DNA of 64,000 nucleotides from Bacteroidota bacterium. Lineage in GTDB: Bacteria; Bacteroidota; Bacteroidia; B-17B0; Aurantibacillaceae. The notes under the pieces were generated by a model that saw only the letters and a list, made by a program, of their open reading frames with translations, made no database searches and was not told the DNA's origin. This document shows positions 17,679 through 26,354 of the stretch, one piece after another. Each line of letters opens with the position of its first letter. Positions within the stretch are counted from its first letter, which is position 1. The translations under genes were made by a program, and so were the position numbers. Location of the stretch: the NCBI GenBank assembly GCA_030692515.1, contig JAUXZS010000020.1:248001-312000 (forward strand), written 5' to 3'.

Positions 17679-18707
17679 TTATTTTCCTAAACTTAGTTTA
17701 ACATTGTAACTGCCTTTATTGGCAGCATTATAAACTGTTTCATAAATAGAAATGTAAAGCATTCCGCTTTTTTTTGCTGTACCATTAAATTTAGAACCCG
17801 CTTTTAAATTTTCAGAGGAGCCGTCTCCAATACGATATACAACCTGACCATAACTTGGGTAACCACCGCTAGAACCACCCTCATCCTCATTACCATAAGG
17901 TTTAGTCCACTCGGTTGCAGTTTCAGCTTTGCTACTACCATCAGGTTTATATTTAGAATTACTTAAACTTGCAAGCATTACTTCGCCAGTTGTTTGAAGT
18001 GTAAAGCGTTGTCCGTTTTTTAAAACAACGCCCGTTTTTAACCAACCACCATTTGTATTTCCGCTTATATGTTTTGTTGCATTTAATTTAAAAGAATACT
18101 CTCCAGAACCTGGCTCCATTGCGACAGAAATATCTATGGTTTTTATTTTTTCTTTTGGAACACTTAGATTACCATATTCTGTTTTAATATCCAATTTTGT
18201 GAAATTATAGTTTCCACCCATTAAGTAAATATTATCAATTGTAAGAATATCTTCTTTTGGTAAATCACTAGAAAGATTATTTGAAGACTGGATTTCAGAC
18301 AAAGCATTATCAATGGTAAACTCTCCAGTATATGATTCTTCGGAAGAAACATTTTTTGGATCATTAAAAAAATCTTGAATAAATGGGATTGCTTTTACTC
18401 CGGTTTTTAAGATGTCATTATAAGCAGCTTTTCTTGTATCTTCGATATTGCTAGTAGATAAGATTTTTAAATTACTTATTACTTTTTGACTTACTGAATT
18501 ATCTTTTCCTATGCCAATTTCAATATGACTCACTTTCGCAATTGGAATTTGTAATTTACCAAAAGCAGTAACTAGTTCAATATCTGCGAGACTAGTAGTA
18601 CCTTTAATTATGTTACCATCTAATAAATCCAAACTAACCTCGGCTTGTTTTTGAGAGAAGCAAAAGTAGCTTGCTACCATTAAAAGTGAAAGAAAAAAGT
18701 TTCTCAT
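17679..18707 (-). CDS. Secreted protein with a PA-IL (LecA)-like C-terminal domain
   Basis: The 342-aa product has a signal peptide (about 1-18). Residues 22-75 (SLDLLDGNIIKGTTSL..., IPIAKVSHIEIG) form a small beta domain, and a related copy recurs near 145-195 (LTIDNIYLMGGN, VPKEKIKTIDIS). The C-terminal 140 residues (GGWLKTGVVLKNGQRFTLQTTG, then YRIGDG, and GMLYISIYE ... GSYNVKLSL) match the pattern of the galactose-binding PA-IL jelly-roll fold. Calcium or sugar binding is not demonstrated. It starts 16 bases downstream of the UspA gene, so the two may be co-transcribed. Function unknown; probable periplasmic or surface location. Confidence 0.75.
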   Translation of the reverse strand: MRNFFLSLLMVASYFCFSQKQAEVSLDLLDGNIIKGTTSLADIELVTAFGKLQIPIAKVSHIEIGIGKDNSVSQKVISNLKILSTSNIEDTRKAAYNDILKTGVKAIPFIQDFFNDPKNVSSEESYTGEFTIDNALSEIQSSNNLSSDLPKEDILTIDNIYLMGGNYNFTKLDIKTEYGNLSVPKEKIKTIDISVAMEPGSGEYSFKLNATKHISGNTNGGWLKTGVVLKNGQRFTLQTTGEVMLASLSNSKYKPDGSSKAETATEWTKPYGNEDEGGSSGGYPSYGQVVYRIGDGSSENLKAGSKFNGTAKKSGMLYISIYETVYNAANKGSYNVKLSLGK

Positions 18708-18723
18708 TAAAATAAACTAAAAA

Positions 18724-19629
18724 TTAATAACCGTATCCACCAGTGCCCGTAAGGATACTCCCATGAGAATCACCAATAACAGGACGAATACAAATTACTG
18801 GCACTTTACTTAAGTGAATAACTTGTTGTGAATATGGGCCTAAAAAGAAACCACTTAATTCAGCTTCTTGGTCTGTCATTATTACAATTAAATCGGCATT
18901 AATTTTATTTACATAATCAATAGTTGCAGTAGCTCTATTTTTTACTTTAGAAATTAAATCATTATGAGAGACTACGTTTGCCTTTTTAGCAAACCCTTCA
19001 ATTTGATGTAATATTAATTCCATTGATGGTTTTTCAGATTCTTCATCACTTCCTAGCAATCCTATAACATGCAATGATGCGCTAAATTTTTTAGCTAACT
19101 CAATAGAATAATTAACTTTTTGACGGGTATGGGCACTAGTATCAATTGGTAATACAATTTTATTATATCCTTTATGGTTCGCATCACTATTCATTGCCAT
19201 TGTAGGACAAGGTGCTTTGGTAATTACTTTTAATGCAGTACTTCCAATAACTAATTCTTCTAAAGCAGAATACCCATGAGTTCCCATCACGATTAAAGTT
19301 GCTTCAATTTCTTTTGCAACATCTGTAATTTCTCGATTTGGAGAACCAATTTTTGTAATACACTCTACTTCTACTCCATATTCCTCTTTAACCTCTTCAG
19401 CAAGCTGTAATAATCTTTCTTGAGCGATTTTCTCGAAATCGGTTTGGGCGTGAACGCTTATATTTGGTAAAAACATTTCTTGAGAGAAATACAGAATATT
19501 AATTACGTGTAACAAATAAACATTACCCTGAGTTAATTGAGCAGTAAATGCTCCATGCTTAATCGCTAATAAAGATGTTTCACTAAAATCAACCGGAATT
19601 AAAATTTTTGAAGAGTTAAAATGGATCAT
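18724..19629 (-). CDS. Tandem universal stress protein (UspA x2)
   Basis: The 301-aa protein holds two Usp domains, about residues 6-146 and 155-285. The first has the classical ATP-binding signature near its end (VMGTHGYSALEELVIGSTA, then APCP). The second keeps DLIVIMTDQEAELSGFFLGPYSQQVI but has lost the regular GxxGH form, which suggests a degenerate nucleotide site. Members of this family help tolerance to starvation, oxidative or membrane stress by unclear means. It lies 68 bases after ettA and 16 bases before the PA-IL-like gene on the same strand. Confidence 0.92.
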   Translation of the reverse strand: MIHFNSSKILIPVDFSETSLLAIKHGAFTAQLTQGNVYLLHVINILYFSQEMFLPNISVHAQTDFEKIAQERLLQLAEEVKEEYGVEVECITKIGSPNREITDVAKEIEATLIVMGTHGYSALEELVIGSTALKVITKAPCPTMAMNSDANHKGYNKIVLPIDTSAHTRQKVNYSIELAKKFSASLHVIGLLGSDEESEKPSMELILHQIEGFAKKANVVSHNDLISKVKNRATATIDYVNKINADLIVIMTDQEAELSGFFLGPYSQQVIHLSKVPVICIRPVIGDSHGSILTGTGGYGY

Positions 19630-19697
19630 AATCTGTGTTTTTTAAGTATAAATATATCTTTTTTTTATTTAATCAGTAATTTAAATGAAAATACCTT

Positions 19698-21395
19698 CTA
19701 TTTTACCGCTAACTTTTTATAACGTGGACGCTTAGGCTCAACATTACCTAGTCGCTTTTTACGATTTTCTTCATACTCGCTATAACCACCTTCGAACCAA
19801 TATACGCTGCTATCTCCTTCAAAGGCTAAAATATGAGTACAAACCCTATCTAAAAACCACCTATCGTGGCTAATAATAACACCACATCCAGCAAAATTTT
19901 CTAAACCTTCTTCTAAAGCGCGCAAAGTATTTACATCTAAATCATTTGTTGGCTCATCTAACAATAGCACGTTCCCCTCTTCTTTTAAGGCCATCGCTAA
20001 ATGTAAACGATTACGTTCACCGCCAGATAAAACACTTACTTTTTTACCTTGATCGCTGCCAGCAAAATTAAATCGAGAAATATAAGCGCGAGAATTCATT
20101 GGTTTACCACCAAGAATAATATTATCTAATCCGCCACTTATAACGTCATAAACAGTTTTATTTGGATCTAATTCTTTATGATTTTGATCTACATAACTTA
20201 TCTTAACTGTGGGGCCAACAATAAATTCGCCAGTTGTTGGCTTTTCCTCTCCCATTATCATACGAAATAAAGTTGTTTTACCAGCACCGTTAGGCCCAAT
20301 AATACCAACAATTCCGGCTGGAGGTAATTTAAAATTTAAACCTTCATATAACAATCTATCCCCAAAGGCTTTTGAAACATTAATTGCTTCAATAACTTCG
20401 TTACCAAGTCGCGGACCGTTAGGAATAAATATTTCCAAATTCTCTTCTTTTGAGCGAGAATCTTCGCCCATCATTTTATCGTAGTTATTTAAACGCGCCT
20501 TTTGCTTAACACCGCGACCTTTAACACCCTGACGAATCCAATCTAACTCTCGCGCTAAAACTTTTTGACGTTTACTTTCTGTTTTTTCTTCTTGTTTTAA
20601 ACGCGCACCTTTTTGCTCTAACCAACTACTATAATTCCCTTTCCATGGAATGCCCTCTCCTCTATCTAACTCTAAAATCCAACCGGCTACATTATCTAGG
20701 AAATATCTATCGTGCGTTACGGCAATAATAGTTCCTTTGTATTGTTGCAAATGTTGTTCTAACCAATCAACACTTTCCGCATCTAAGTGATTGGTAGGCT
20801 CATCTAATAATAAAATATCCGGTTCTTGTAACAATAATCTACATAATGCAACGCGACGACGCTCACCACCAGACAACACTTTAACTTCAGCGTTACTTTC
20901 AGGACAACGCAACGCATCCATTGAGCGCTCCAAACGGTTATCTAAATTCCATAAATCATGTTGATCAATTAATTCTTGTAGTTGAGCTTGACGATTAATT
21001 AACTTATCCATTTTATCTGGATCATTAAGAATTTCTTCATCACCAAACTTATTATTTACCTCTTCAAATTCATTTAAAATATCTACATATTTTTGAACTC
21101 CTTCACGTACAATTTCAATTACAGTTTTAGTTTCGTCCAGCTTAGGCTCTTGTTCAAGCATCCCTATAGAATAACCTGGAGATTGATGAATTTCTCCAAT
21201 ATAATCTTTATCCATTCCAGCAATAATGCGCAGTAATGTAGATTTCCCTGAACCATTTAAACCTAAAACACCAATTTTGGCGCCATAATAGAAAGAAATA
21301 TAAATATCTTTTAATACTTGTTTTTGTGGTGGATGTATCTTAGATACATTTACCATACTAAATATGATTTGACGACCTTCTGGAGTTGTAGACAT
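19698..21395 (-). CDS. ettA: ABC-F protein, energy-dependent translational throttle EttA
   Basis: The 565-aa protein has two ABC cassettes and no membrane domain. Walker A motifs are GLNGSGKST (near residue 47) and GPNGAGKTT (near 370). Signature motifs are LSGGERRRVAL and LSGGERNRLHL, and Walker B motifs are DILLLDEPTNHLDA and VLLLDEPTNDLDV. The arm and linker between the cassettes (about 245-320) match the EttA subgroup, as does the start (an FSMVNVSKIHPPQKQVLKD-like opening). EttA binds the ribosomal E site and gates initiation according to ATP/ADP. An antibiotic-resistance ABC-F is less likely given this close EttA pattern. Confidence 0.95.
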   Translation of the reverse strand: MSTTPEGRQIIFSMVNVSKIHPPQKQVLKDIYISFYYGAKIGVLGLNGSGKSTLLRIIAGMDKDYIGEIHQSPGYSIGMLEQEPKLDETKTVIEIVREGVQKYVDILNEFEEVNNKFGDEEILNDPDKMDKLINRQAQLQELIDQHDLWNLDNRLERSMDALRCPESNAEVKVLSGGERRRVALCRLLLQEPDILLLDEPTNHLDAESVDWLEQHLQQYKGTIIAVTHDRYFLDNVAGWILELDRGEGIPWKGNYSSWLEQKGARLKQEEKTESKRQKVLARELDWIRQGVKGRGVKQKARLNNYDKMMGEDSRSKEENLEIFIPNGPRLGNEVIEAINVSKAFGDRLLYEGLNFKLPPAGIVGIIGPNGAGKTTLFRMIMGEEKPTTGEFIVGPTVKISYVDQNHKELDPNKTVYDVISGGLDNIILGGKPMNSRAYISRFNFAGSDQGKKVSVLSGGERNRLHLAMALKEEGNVLLLDEPTNDLDVNTLRALEEGLENFAGCGVIISHDRWFLDRVCTHILAFEGDSSVYWFEGGYSEYEENRKKRLGNVEPKRPRYKKLAVK

Positions 21396-21415
21396 TATAA
21401 ATAATTTTTAAAAGC

Positions 21416-21423
21416 CGAAGTTA
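21416..21423 (-). promoter_or_regulatory. Candidate ettA promoter element (TAACTTCG)
   Basis: This weaker TAnnTTnG match sits 20 bases upstream of the ettA ATG. It shares the GTTAACTT core with the trxB site. Confidence 0.3.
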
Positions 21424-21535
21424 ACGATTCCTTAAGAATTAAAAAATCATTTAATATTAGGGCTATATTAGACGGTTTTGTTAAATTATTCTTTAATTGT
21501 CTTGATTTTATATTTCTTAGTATAAATAAAGGGTA

Positions 21536-21543
21536 TAAATTTG
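21536..21543 (+). promoter_or_regulatory. -7 element (TAAATTTG) for the DUF2779 gene
   Basis: This exact TAnnTTTG match overlaps an in-frame GTG at 21543 and lies 35 bases before the ATG at 21579. The overlap argues that translation starts at 21579. Confidence 0.5.
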
Positions 21544-21578
21544 TGCAATCATATGAAAAGGAAACCGAGTCAAAATTA

Positions 21579-23039
21579 ATGAACAACACAATTAATCTAA
21601 TAAGCAAAACGGCCTATTTAAAGTTTGAACAATGCAAAAAGGCCTTTTATTTTTATAAAAAACACCCCTATTTGCGCGATAAAATAAGTGTTGATAAACA
21701 GTTAACCTTTAAGCGTGGGCATCAGGTTGGCGATTTTGCGCAATCGTTATTTCCTGGTGGAATTGATGTTTCAAAAAAAGCAAAAAATTCAACCGAAGGA
21801 TTAGAGCTTACTAAAACATTAATTGAGAACAAAACACCTGTTATTTATGAGGCCACTTTTTCTTTTAATGATGCCTTAATTATGGTGGATATATTGTGTT
21901 TAGAAAATGGACATTACACCGCTTATGAGGTAAAAAGCTCTTTTAAAATTTCAGATATTTATCTAAAAGATGCCTGTTTGCAATACTATGTTTTAAAAAA
22001 TGCCTTGCCAAATTTTGATGATTTGTTTTTAGTCACGCTTAATCAGGATTATATTTTTGAAAACGAAATAAACCCAAAACTATTATTTAAAAAACGTAGC
22101 GTAAAAAAGGAAAGCGAGAAAAATTTACCTTATTTTGAAAATCAACTTTTTGAAGCACAACTTGTTTTAGAACAAAATAAAATTCCAAACATTAGTATTG
22201 GCAAACACTGCTTTAAACCTTATCAATGCGACTATTTTAATAATTGTTGGAAAGACACAATTAATGAAGACAGTATTTTTAATTTGCCTTTATTAGATAA
22301 GGAAAAGTTATTTGAATGGTATAATAGCGGAATTCTAAGTATCAACCAGGTTGGAGAAGAACAAGATTCCAAAGAAATTATTTATAAAATAAAAGCCGCT
22401 TATTTTGAAAACAAACCTATAGTAAATAAGGAAAAAATCGCATCTTTTTTATCGACAATAGAGTTGCCAATAATTGCCTTGGATATGGAAATGTGGGGGC
22501 CGGCAATACCAAAAATTAACGGCACAAAACCATTTGAACAGCTACCCTATTTGGTTTGTTTTTTTGATGGCAAAAACCATTCTAGTGTGTTTATTGATTA
22601 TAAAAGTGATGAACGAAAATTATATGCCGACAAATTAATTGAGAGCACATCAAACTATAAGTCTATTTTGGTTTACGATGGCACTATGGAAAAAATGGTG
22701 ATCAACAATCTTATTAAACTTTTTCCCGAACTTAAAACAGATTTAGAAGCAATAAAAAACAAGTTTAAAGATGTATTTGATGTTTTTTTAGAATTTAGTT
22801 ACTATCACCCATTATTTAAAACTAACTTTTCTTTAAAAACTGTTTCCAACGTTTTATTAGAAAATATTAATTACTCTAAAATTACTTCTGGATTAGAAGC
22901 AATGGCTTATTTTGATCGATTTAGAAACGAAGAAAATCTTGTTGAAAAAGAAATCATTAAACAAGAATTAATTGACTATTGTCAAACTGATACTTTGGCC
23001 ACTTACCAATTAGTAGATTTTTTACTTAGTTGTATTTAA
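21579..23039 (+). CDS. DUF2779 protein: Cas4-like PD-(D/E)XK nuclease fused to a DEDD-type exonuclease-like domain
   Basis: The 486-aa protein appears to join two nuclease folds. The N-terminal half contains a RecB/Cas4-like core with an acidic residue after a strand (MVDILCLENG, about D104) and YEVKSS (E117, K119). Its cysteines at C19 and C211, C217 and C223 are spaced as in Cas4/AddB iron-sulfur cluster nucleases. From about residue 295, LDMEMWGP (D302, E304) followed by a VYDGTMEK segment, a FKDVFDVF segment and a final YCQTDTLATYQLV suggest an RNase H-fold 3'-5' exonuclease. The two domains form the recognised DUF2779 arrangement. It stands alone with no cas genes nearby; DNA repair or nucleic-acid turnover is inferred. 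Confidence 0.8.
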   Translation: MNNTINLISKTAYLKFEQCKKAFYFYKKHPYLRDKISVDKQLTFKRGHQVGDFAQSLFPGGIDVSKKAKNSTEGLELTKTLIENKTPVIYEATFSFNDALIMVDILCLENGHYTAYEVKSSFKISDIYLKDACLQYYVLKNALPNFDDLFLVTLNQDYIFENEINPKLLFKKRSVKKESEKNLPYFENQLFEAQLVLEQNKIPNISIGKHCFKPYQCDYFNNCWKDTINEDSIFNLPLLDKEKLFEWYNSGILSINQVGEEQDSKEIIYKIKAAYFENKPIVNKEKIASFLSTIELPIIALDMEMWGPAIPKINGTKPFEQLPYLVCFFDGKNHSSVFIDYKSDERKLYADKLIESTSNYKSILVYDGTMEKMVINNLIKLFPELKTDLEAIKNKFKDVFDVFLEFSYYHPLFKTNFSLKTVSNVLLENINYSKITSGLEAMAYFDRFRNEENLVEKEIIKQELIDYCQTDTLATYQLVDFLLSCI

Positions 23040-23114
23040 TTTGTTTGCCATGCAATTACCATCAATAAACTATCTATTTAACCTTGTCAATTTTAAAAGT
23101 ATCATAAACAAAAA

Positions 23115-23148
23115 AACCCTCCCGTATTTACCGGAAGGGTTTTTTTTT
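23115..23148. terminator. Bidirectional terminator between converging genes
   Basis: The arms 23115-23124 and 23131-23141 form a GC-rich stem with one internal mismatch. It is flanked by six or more A on the left and eight T on the right. It lies between the ends of the DUF2779 gene (plus) and the lipoprotein gene (minus) and can serve both. Confidence 0.85.
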
Positions 23149-23166
23149 AAGAAATTAATTTAATAA

Positions 23167-23436
23167 TTATTTCTTTTTACCACCTTTTAAGTTTGCTAAT
23201 GAATCAGCAACGCGAGCTGAATCAGCTTTTGCTTTTTCAGCAGCAGCAGCAGCTTCAGCAGCAACAGCAGCTTCAGCTTCAGCAGCAGCGATAGAATCTT
23301 GTTTAGATTTTTCTACTGCAGCAATAGAATCTTGTTTTAATTTTTCGGCTTTCTCGATTTCTTCTTTAGAAGGACCACAAGCAACGAAAGCAACTGACAA
23401 TGCAGCTACGGCAACGATTGATAATACTTTTTTCAT
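23167..23436 (-). CDS. Small lipoprotein with 11-residue coiled-coil repeats
   Basis: The 89-aa product starts MKKVLSIVAVAALSVAFVACG, a signal peptide with a lipobox-like FVAC. After the lipid cysteine it is almost entirely Ala, Glu, Lys and Asp. Two near-identical 11-residue units (EKLKQDSIAAV and EKSKQDSIAAA) are followed by an alanine-rich stretch and a third degenerate unit (EKAKADSARVA). This is a hendecad-type coiled coil, reminiscent of short helical outer-membrane lipoproteins. A longer frame reaches to 23556 but would place 40 residues before the signal peptide, and a good promoter lies inside that stretch. Function unknown; a structural envelope role is inferred. Confidence 0.85.
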   Translation of the reverse strand: MKKVLSIVAVAALSVAFVACGPSKEEIEKAEKLKQDSIAAVEKSKQDSIAAAEAEAAVAAEAAAAAEKAKADSARVADSLANLKGGKKK

Positions 23437-23463
23437 TTTAGTTTTTAAGTTTAAATTCAGTTG

Positions 23464-23471
23464 CAAAACTA
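23464..23471 (-). promoter_or_regulatory. Lipoprotein promoter (TAGTTTTG with upstream TTTG)
   Basis: On the minus strand an exact TAnnTTTG element lies 27 bases upstream of the lipoprotein ATG. A TTTG at 23487-23490, 15 bases further upstream, could be the -33 element. It is one of the most complete promoters in the window, consistent with a highly expressed lipoprotein. Confidence 0.55.
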
Positions 23472-23582
23472 CAATTTTTTTAATATCAAATACAAAAAAA
23501 CAAAAAAAACACATTATTTTTCTAAAAATAGCTTCAGGGTACTCTATTAAGAGCAAAAATTTGCCTTAAATTTACAGTGATT

Positions 23583-24617
23583 ATGTACAAAATATTAAAA
23601 TCTTTACTTTTTCAAATAAACCCCGAAAGTGCTCACCACTTAACGTTTTCCCTTCTAAAACTTGGGAAATTTCTGCCATTTTTCACTTATTTTTCGGGGA
23701 AAAGTTCGGTTAACCTCCACCCTTCCCTTGCAAAGAACGTTTTTGGACTTAATTTCAGAAATCCGGTTGGTTTAGCTGCCGGTTTAGATAAAGATGCCAT
23801 CGCTTTTAATGAATTGGGTGATTTTGGCTTCGGTTTTATAGAAATTGGCACTGTTACCCCAAAACCTCAACCAGGTAATGATAAACCTCGCCTTTTTAGA
23901 TTGCCCAAAAATGAAGCTTTAATTAACAGAATGGGATTTAATAATCATGGTGTTACTGAAGCTGCCAAAAAACTAAGAAATAGAAAAGACAAAACCCTTA
24001 TTATTGGAGGTAATATTGGCAAAAATAAACTTACTAGTAACGAAGATGCAGTAAATGACTATATCATATGTTTTAATGAATTGTTTGATGTTGTTGATTA
24101 TTTTGTGGTAAATGTTTCCTCTCCAAACACCCCAAATTTGCGCGATTTACAAGAAAAAGAACCTCTAACCAAATTATTAAATACGCTTCAAAATCTTAAT
24201 TTACAGAAGACTAATCCAAAGCCAATTCTTCTAAAAATTGCACCAGACTTAACAAACACTCAACTAGACGATATTATAGATATTATTAAAGATACCAATA
24301 TAGCAGGCGTTATTGCCACAAATACCACAATTAGCCGAGAAGGCTTAGATTATGATGCCTCTCAAATTGAAAAATTTGGTGCTGGCGGTTTAAGTGGATT
24401 GCCATTGACAAAAAGAAGTACCGAAGTAATTAGATACCTCAAACAAAAATCAAACAATGCCTTTCCTATTATTGGTGTTGGTGGCATACACAGTGCTGAA
24501 GATGCTCTAGAAAAAATAAAAGCCGGAGCAGATTTAATTCAACTTTATACTGGCTTTATTTACCACGGACCAAAACTAATAAGCGATATTAATAAAAAAT
24601 TGATAAAACATGATTAA
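23583..24617 (+). CDS. pyrD: Dihydroorotate dehydrogenase (quinone)
   Basis: The 344-aa enzyme oxidises dihydroorotate to orotate with quinone as acceptor, the fourth step of pyrimidine synthesis. It is the membrane-associated class 2 type, recognisable by its extra N-terminal helical region ([22 protein letters not shown]). Further motifs are [12 protein letters not shown], the catalytic serine loop ([17 protein letters not shown]), and C-terminal FMN-binding GVGGI and [11 protein letters not shown]. The start could be the GTG at 23577 two codons upstream; the ATG at 23583 fits the family better. Its last 8 bases overlap the hydroxymethylglutaryl-CoA lyase gene, so they are translationally coupled. 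Confidence 0.96.
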   Translation: MYKILKSLLFQINPESAHHLTFSLLKLGKFLPFFTYFSGKSSVNLHPSLAKNVFGLNFRNPVGLAAGLDKDAIAFNELGDFGFGFIEIGTVTPKPQPGNDKPRLFRLPKNEALINRMGFNNHGVTEAAKKLRNRKDKTLIIGGNIGKNKLTSNEDAVNDYIICFNELFDVVDYFVVNVSSPNTPNLRDLQEKEPLTKLLNTLQNLNLQKTNPKPILLKIAPDLTNTQLDDIIDIIKDTNIAGVIATNTTISREGLDYDASQIEKFGAGGLSGLPLTKRSTEVIRYLKQKSNNAFPIIGVGGIHSAEDALEKIKAGADLIQLYTGFIYHGPKLISDINKKLIKHD

Positions 24618-25467
24618 AATAACTGAATGCCCTCGTGATGCCATGCAAGGCATTAAACAAATAATTCCTTCTGAATTAAAAGCGAAATACATTACCCAAT
24701 TATTAAAAGTTGGGTTTGAAACTATTGACTTTGGAAGCTTTGTTTCGCCAAAAGCTGTTCCCCAAATGCATGATACAGCGGAAGTATTGGAGATGCTTGA
24801 CCTTTCTGCGGGTAACACAAAACTATTATCAATTATAGCTAACAAACGCGGAGCCGAAGATGCCCTTAAATTTGAAGAGATTTCTTTCTTAGGCTTTCCC
24901 TTTTCTATTTCGGAGACTTTTCAACAGCGTAACACAAATTCTTCTATTCAAGAATCATTAAAAACAGTTGAAGCAATTCAAAGAATGTGCTTTAAGTCAA
25001 AGAAAAAACTATTAGTATATATTTCGATGGCCTTTGGCAATCCATATGGTGACAAATGGAATACTGATATTGCAATTGATTGGTGCAGAAAAATAAATAG
25101 TTTAGGCATAAAAAACATTGCGTTAGCAGATACTACTGGCTCTTCAACTCCAGAAAGCATTACGGAATTATTTAGTGCTTTAATTCCTGAATTAAAAATT
25201 GTTGAAATATCAGCCCACTTACACTCAACCAAAGAAAAAGCACAAGAAAAAATTAATGCTGCCTATTTAAGTGGCTGTAGAAATTTTGATGTTGCCATAC
25301 ATGGTTTTGGAGGTTGCCCAATGGCGGCAGATAATCTTGTAGGCAATTTGCCTACAGAAGCTTTAGAAGAATATGCTTTAAAAAATAATATCGCTTTGGG
25401 TTTAAATAAAGAAGAGTTGAATAAAAGTTATGAAAGCAGTTGGGAAATATTTAATAATTATCATTAA
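24610..25467 (+). CDS. Hydroxymethylglutaryl-CoA lyase
   Basis: This 285-aa TIM-barrel protein belongs to the HMGL-like family. HMG-CoA lyase splits HMG-CoA into acetyl-CoA and acetoacetate at the end of leucine catabolism. Visible features are the N-terminal [11 protein letters not shown] metal/substrate motif, [31 protein letters not shown], and the catalytic-cysteine loop [16 protein letters not shown]. The first motif carries ECPRDAMQ where most bacterial enzymes have VGPRDGLQ, a small deviation. It overlaps pyrD by 8 bases. The metabolic link with pyrD is not obvious, and the pairing may be incidental. Confidence 0.92.
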   Translation: MIKITECPRDAMQGIKQIIPSELKAKYITQLLKVGFETIDFGSFVSPKAVPQMHDTAEVLEMLDLSAGNTKLLSIIANKRGAEDALKFEEISFLGFPFSISETFQQRNTNSSIQESLKTVEAIQRMCFKSKKKLLVYISMAFGNPYGDKWNTDIAIDWCRKINSLGIKNIALADTTGSSTPESITELFSALIPELKIVEISAHLHSTKEKAQEKINAAYLSGCRNFDVAIHGFGGCPMAADNLVGNLPTEALEEYALKNNIALGLNKEELNKSYESSWEIFNNYH

Positions 25468-25487
25468 TTTGAGCCATAAATAAAACA

Positions 25488-26354
25488 ATGATTGTGATTA
25501 AATTAAAAACCAAAATACTTTTTTTATGTTTAATCTCGATTAATTTATTTGGGCAAAAAGAATTTGAAAAATATGGTCCGTTTGGATGTTTAACTTATAC
25601 AGATTTAAAAGAAGCGTTAAAGATTGAAACTAAAGTATACAAACTAGATTTAAGCTATAAAAAACTTGAGCCTAAATTGTATGAGAAATTATACAAATTA
25701 AAAGATCTTCAGGCATTAAAGCTCAGCAGTAATGAGATCGCTGATTATCCAAAAAATTTTGATGAGCTTGCTAATTTAGTTTATTTCGCATCCTACAATA
25801 ATAAATTAACGAGTTTCCCTCCAAATTTACAACCTTTTAATAATTTATATTATCTAGAGCTACAACACACAAAAATTGATAGCATTCCAGCGCAAATTGC
25901 CTATTTAAACAAATTGCAATCTTTTAAATTTGGAAATACTGACGATACTTTAAGTTTACCTAACACTTTTTACTTTTTAAAAAACTTAAAAGACATAAGT
26001 ATTGAAAATTGTGTAATGGATAGTTTCCCAAAACAACTTTTTAAAATCACAACATTAAATTATCTCAACCTATCAAACACAAACACGCATTATATTACTA
26101 AACATTTTGAGCGTTTTAAAAACTTAGAAGTATTAATTATTGAAAACAATCCATTAGCAGAATTACCTTTTGATATTTATAAAGCACAAAACCTTCGATT
26201 AATTTCTTTAAGAGGGAATAAACTAACCAAAATACCTGATAGTATTTCTCAACTTGAAAACTTGACTTTATTAGATTTAAGGGGGAATTTAATTGAAAAG
26301 GAAGAAATTGACAAACTAAAAATTCTCTTGCCGGGTTGCGAAATTAAATTTTAA
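25488..26354 (+). CDS. Secreted leucine-rich-repeat protein
   Basis: The 288-aa product has a signal peptide (about residues 5-22, ending LFGQ). It is followed by roughly nine leucine-rich repeats of about 23 residues each, for example LQALKLSSNEIADYP, LYYLELQHTKIDSIP, LEVLIIENNPLAELP and LRLISLRGNKLTKIP. The xLxxLxLxxNxIxxIP pattern is typical of the bacterial LRR class. It probably mediates protein binding at the cell envelope. No sorting domain or catalytic part was seen. It is 20 bases downstream of the HMG-CoA lyase gene, and its last 11 bases overlap the end of the converging M23 peptidase gene. Confidence 0.85.
   Translation: MIVIKLKTKILFLCLISINLFGQKEFEKYGPFGCLTYTDLKEALKIETKVYKLDLSYKKLEPKLYEKLYKLKDLQALKLSSNEIADYPKNFDELANLVYFASYNNKLTSFPPNLQPFNNLYYLELQHTKIDSIPAQIAYLNKLQSFKFGNTDDTLSLPNTFYFLKNLKDISIENCVMDSFPKQLFKITTLNYLNLSNTNTHYITKHFERFKNLEVLIIENNPLAELPFDIYKAQNLRLISLRGNKLTKIPDSISQLENLTLLDLRGNLIEKEEIDKLKILLPGCEIKF

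Noticed and set aside
21395-21607. Short minus-strand frame upstream of ettA
   Set aside because: It overlaps the start of the DUF2779 gene and the ettA promoter region and has no recognisable protein features.
21579-23039. CRISPR-associated Cas4
   Set aside because: No repeat array or other cas genes; the fused exonuclease-like domain fits DUF2779 instead.
23190-23300. GCA-rich stretch resembling a microsatellite or CRISPR-like repeat
   Set aside because: It is the coding sequence of the alanine-rich lipoprotein; there are no spacers and no cas genes.
23437-23556. Extended N-terminus of the coiled-coil lipoprotein
   Set aside because: It would place 40 residues before a complete lipoprotein signal peptide and contains the promoter.
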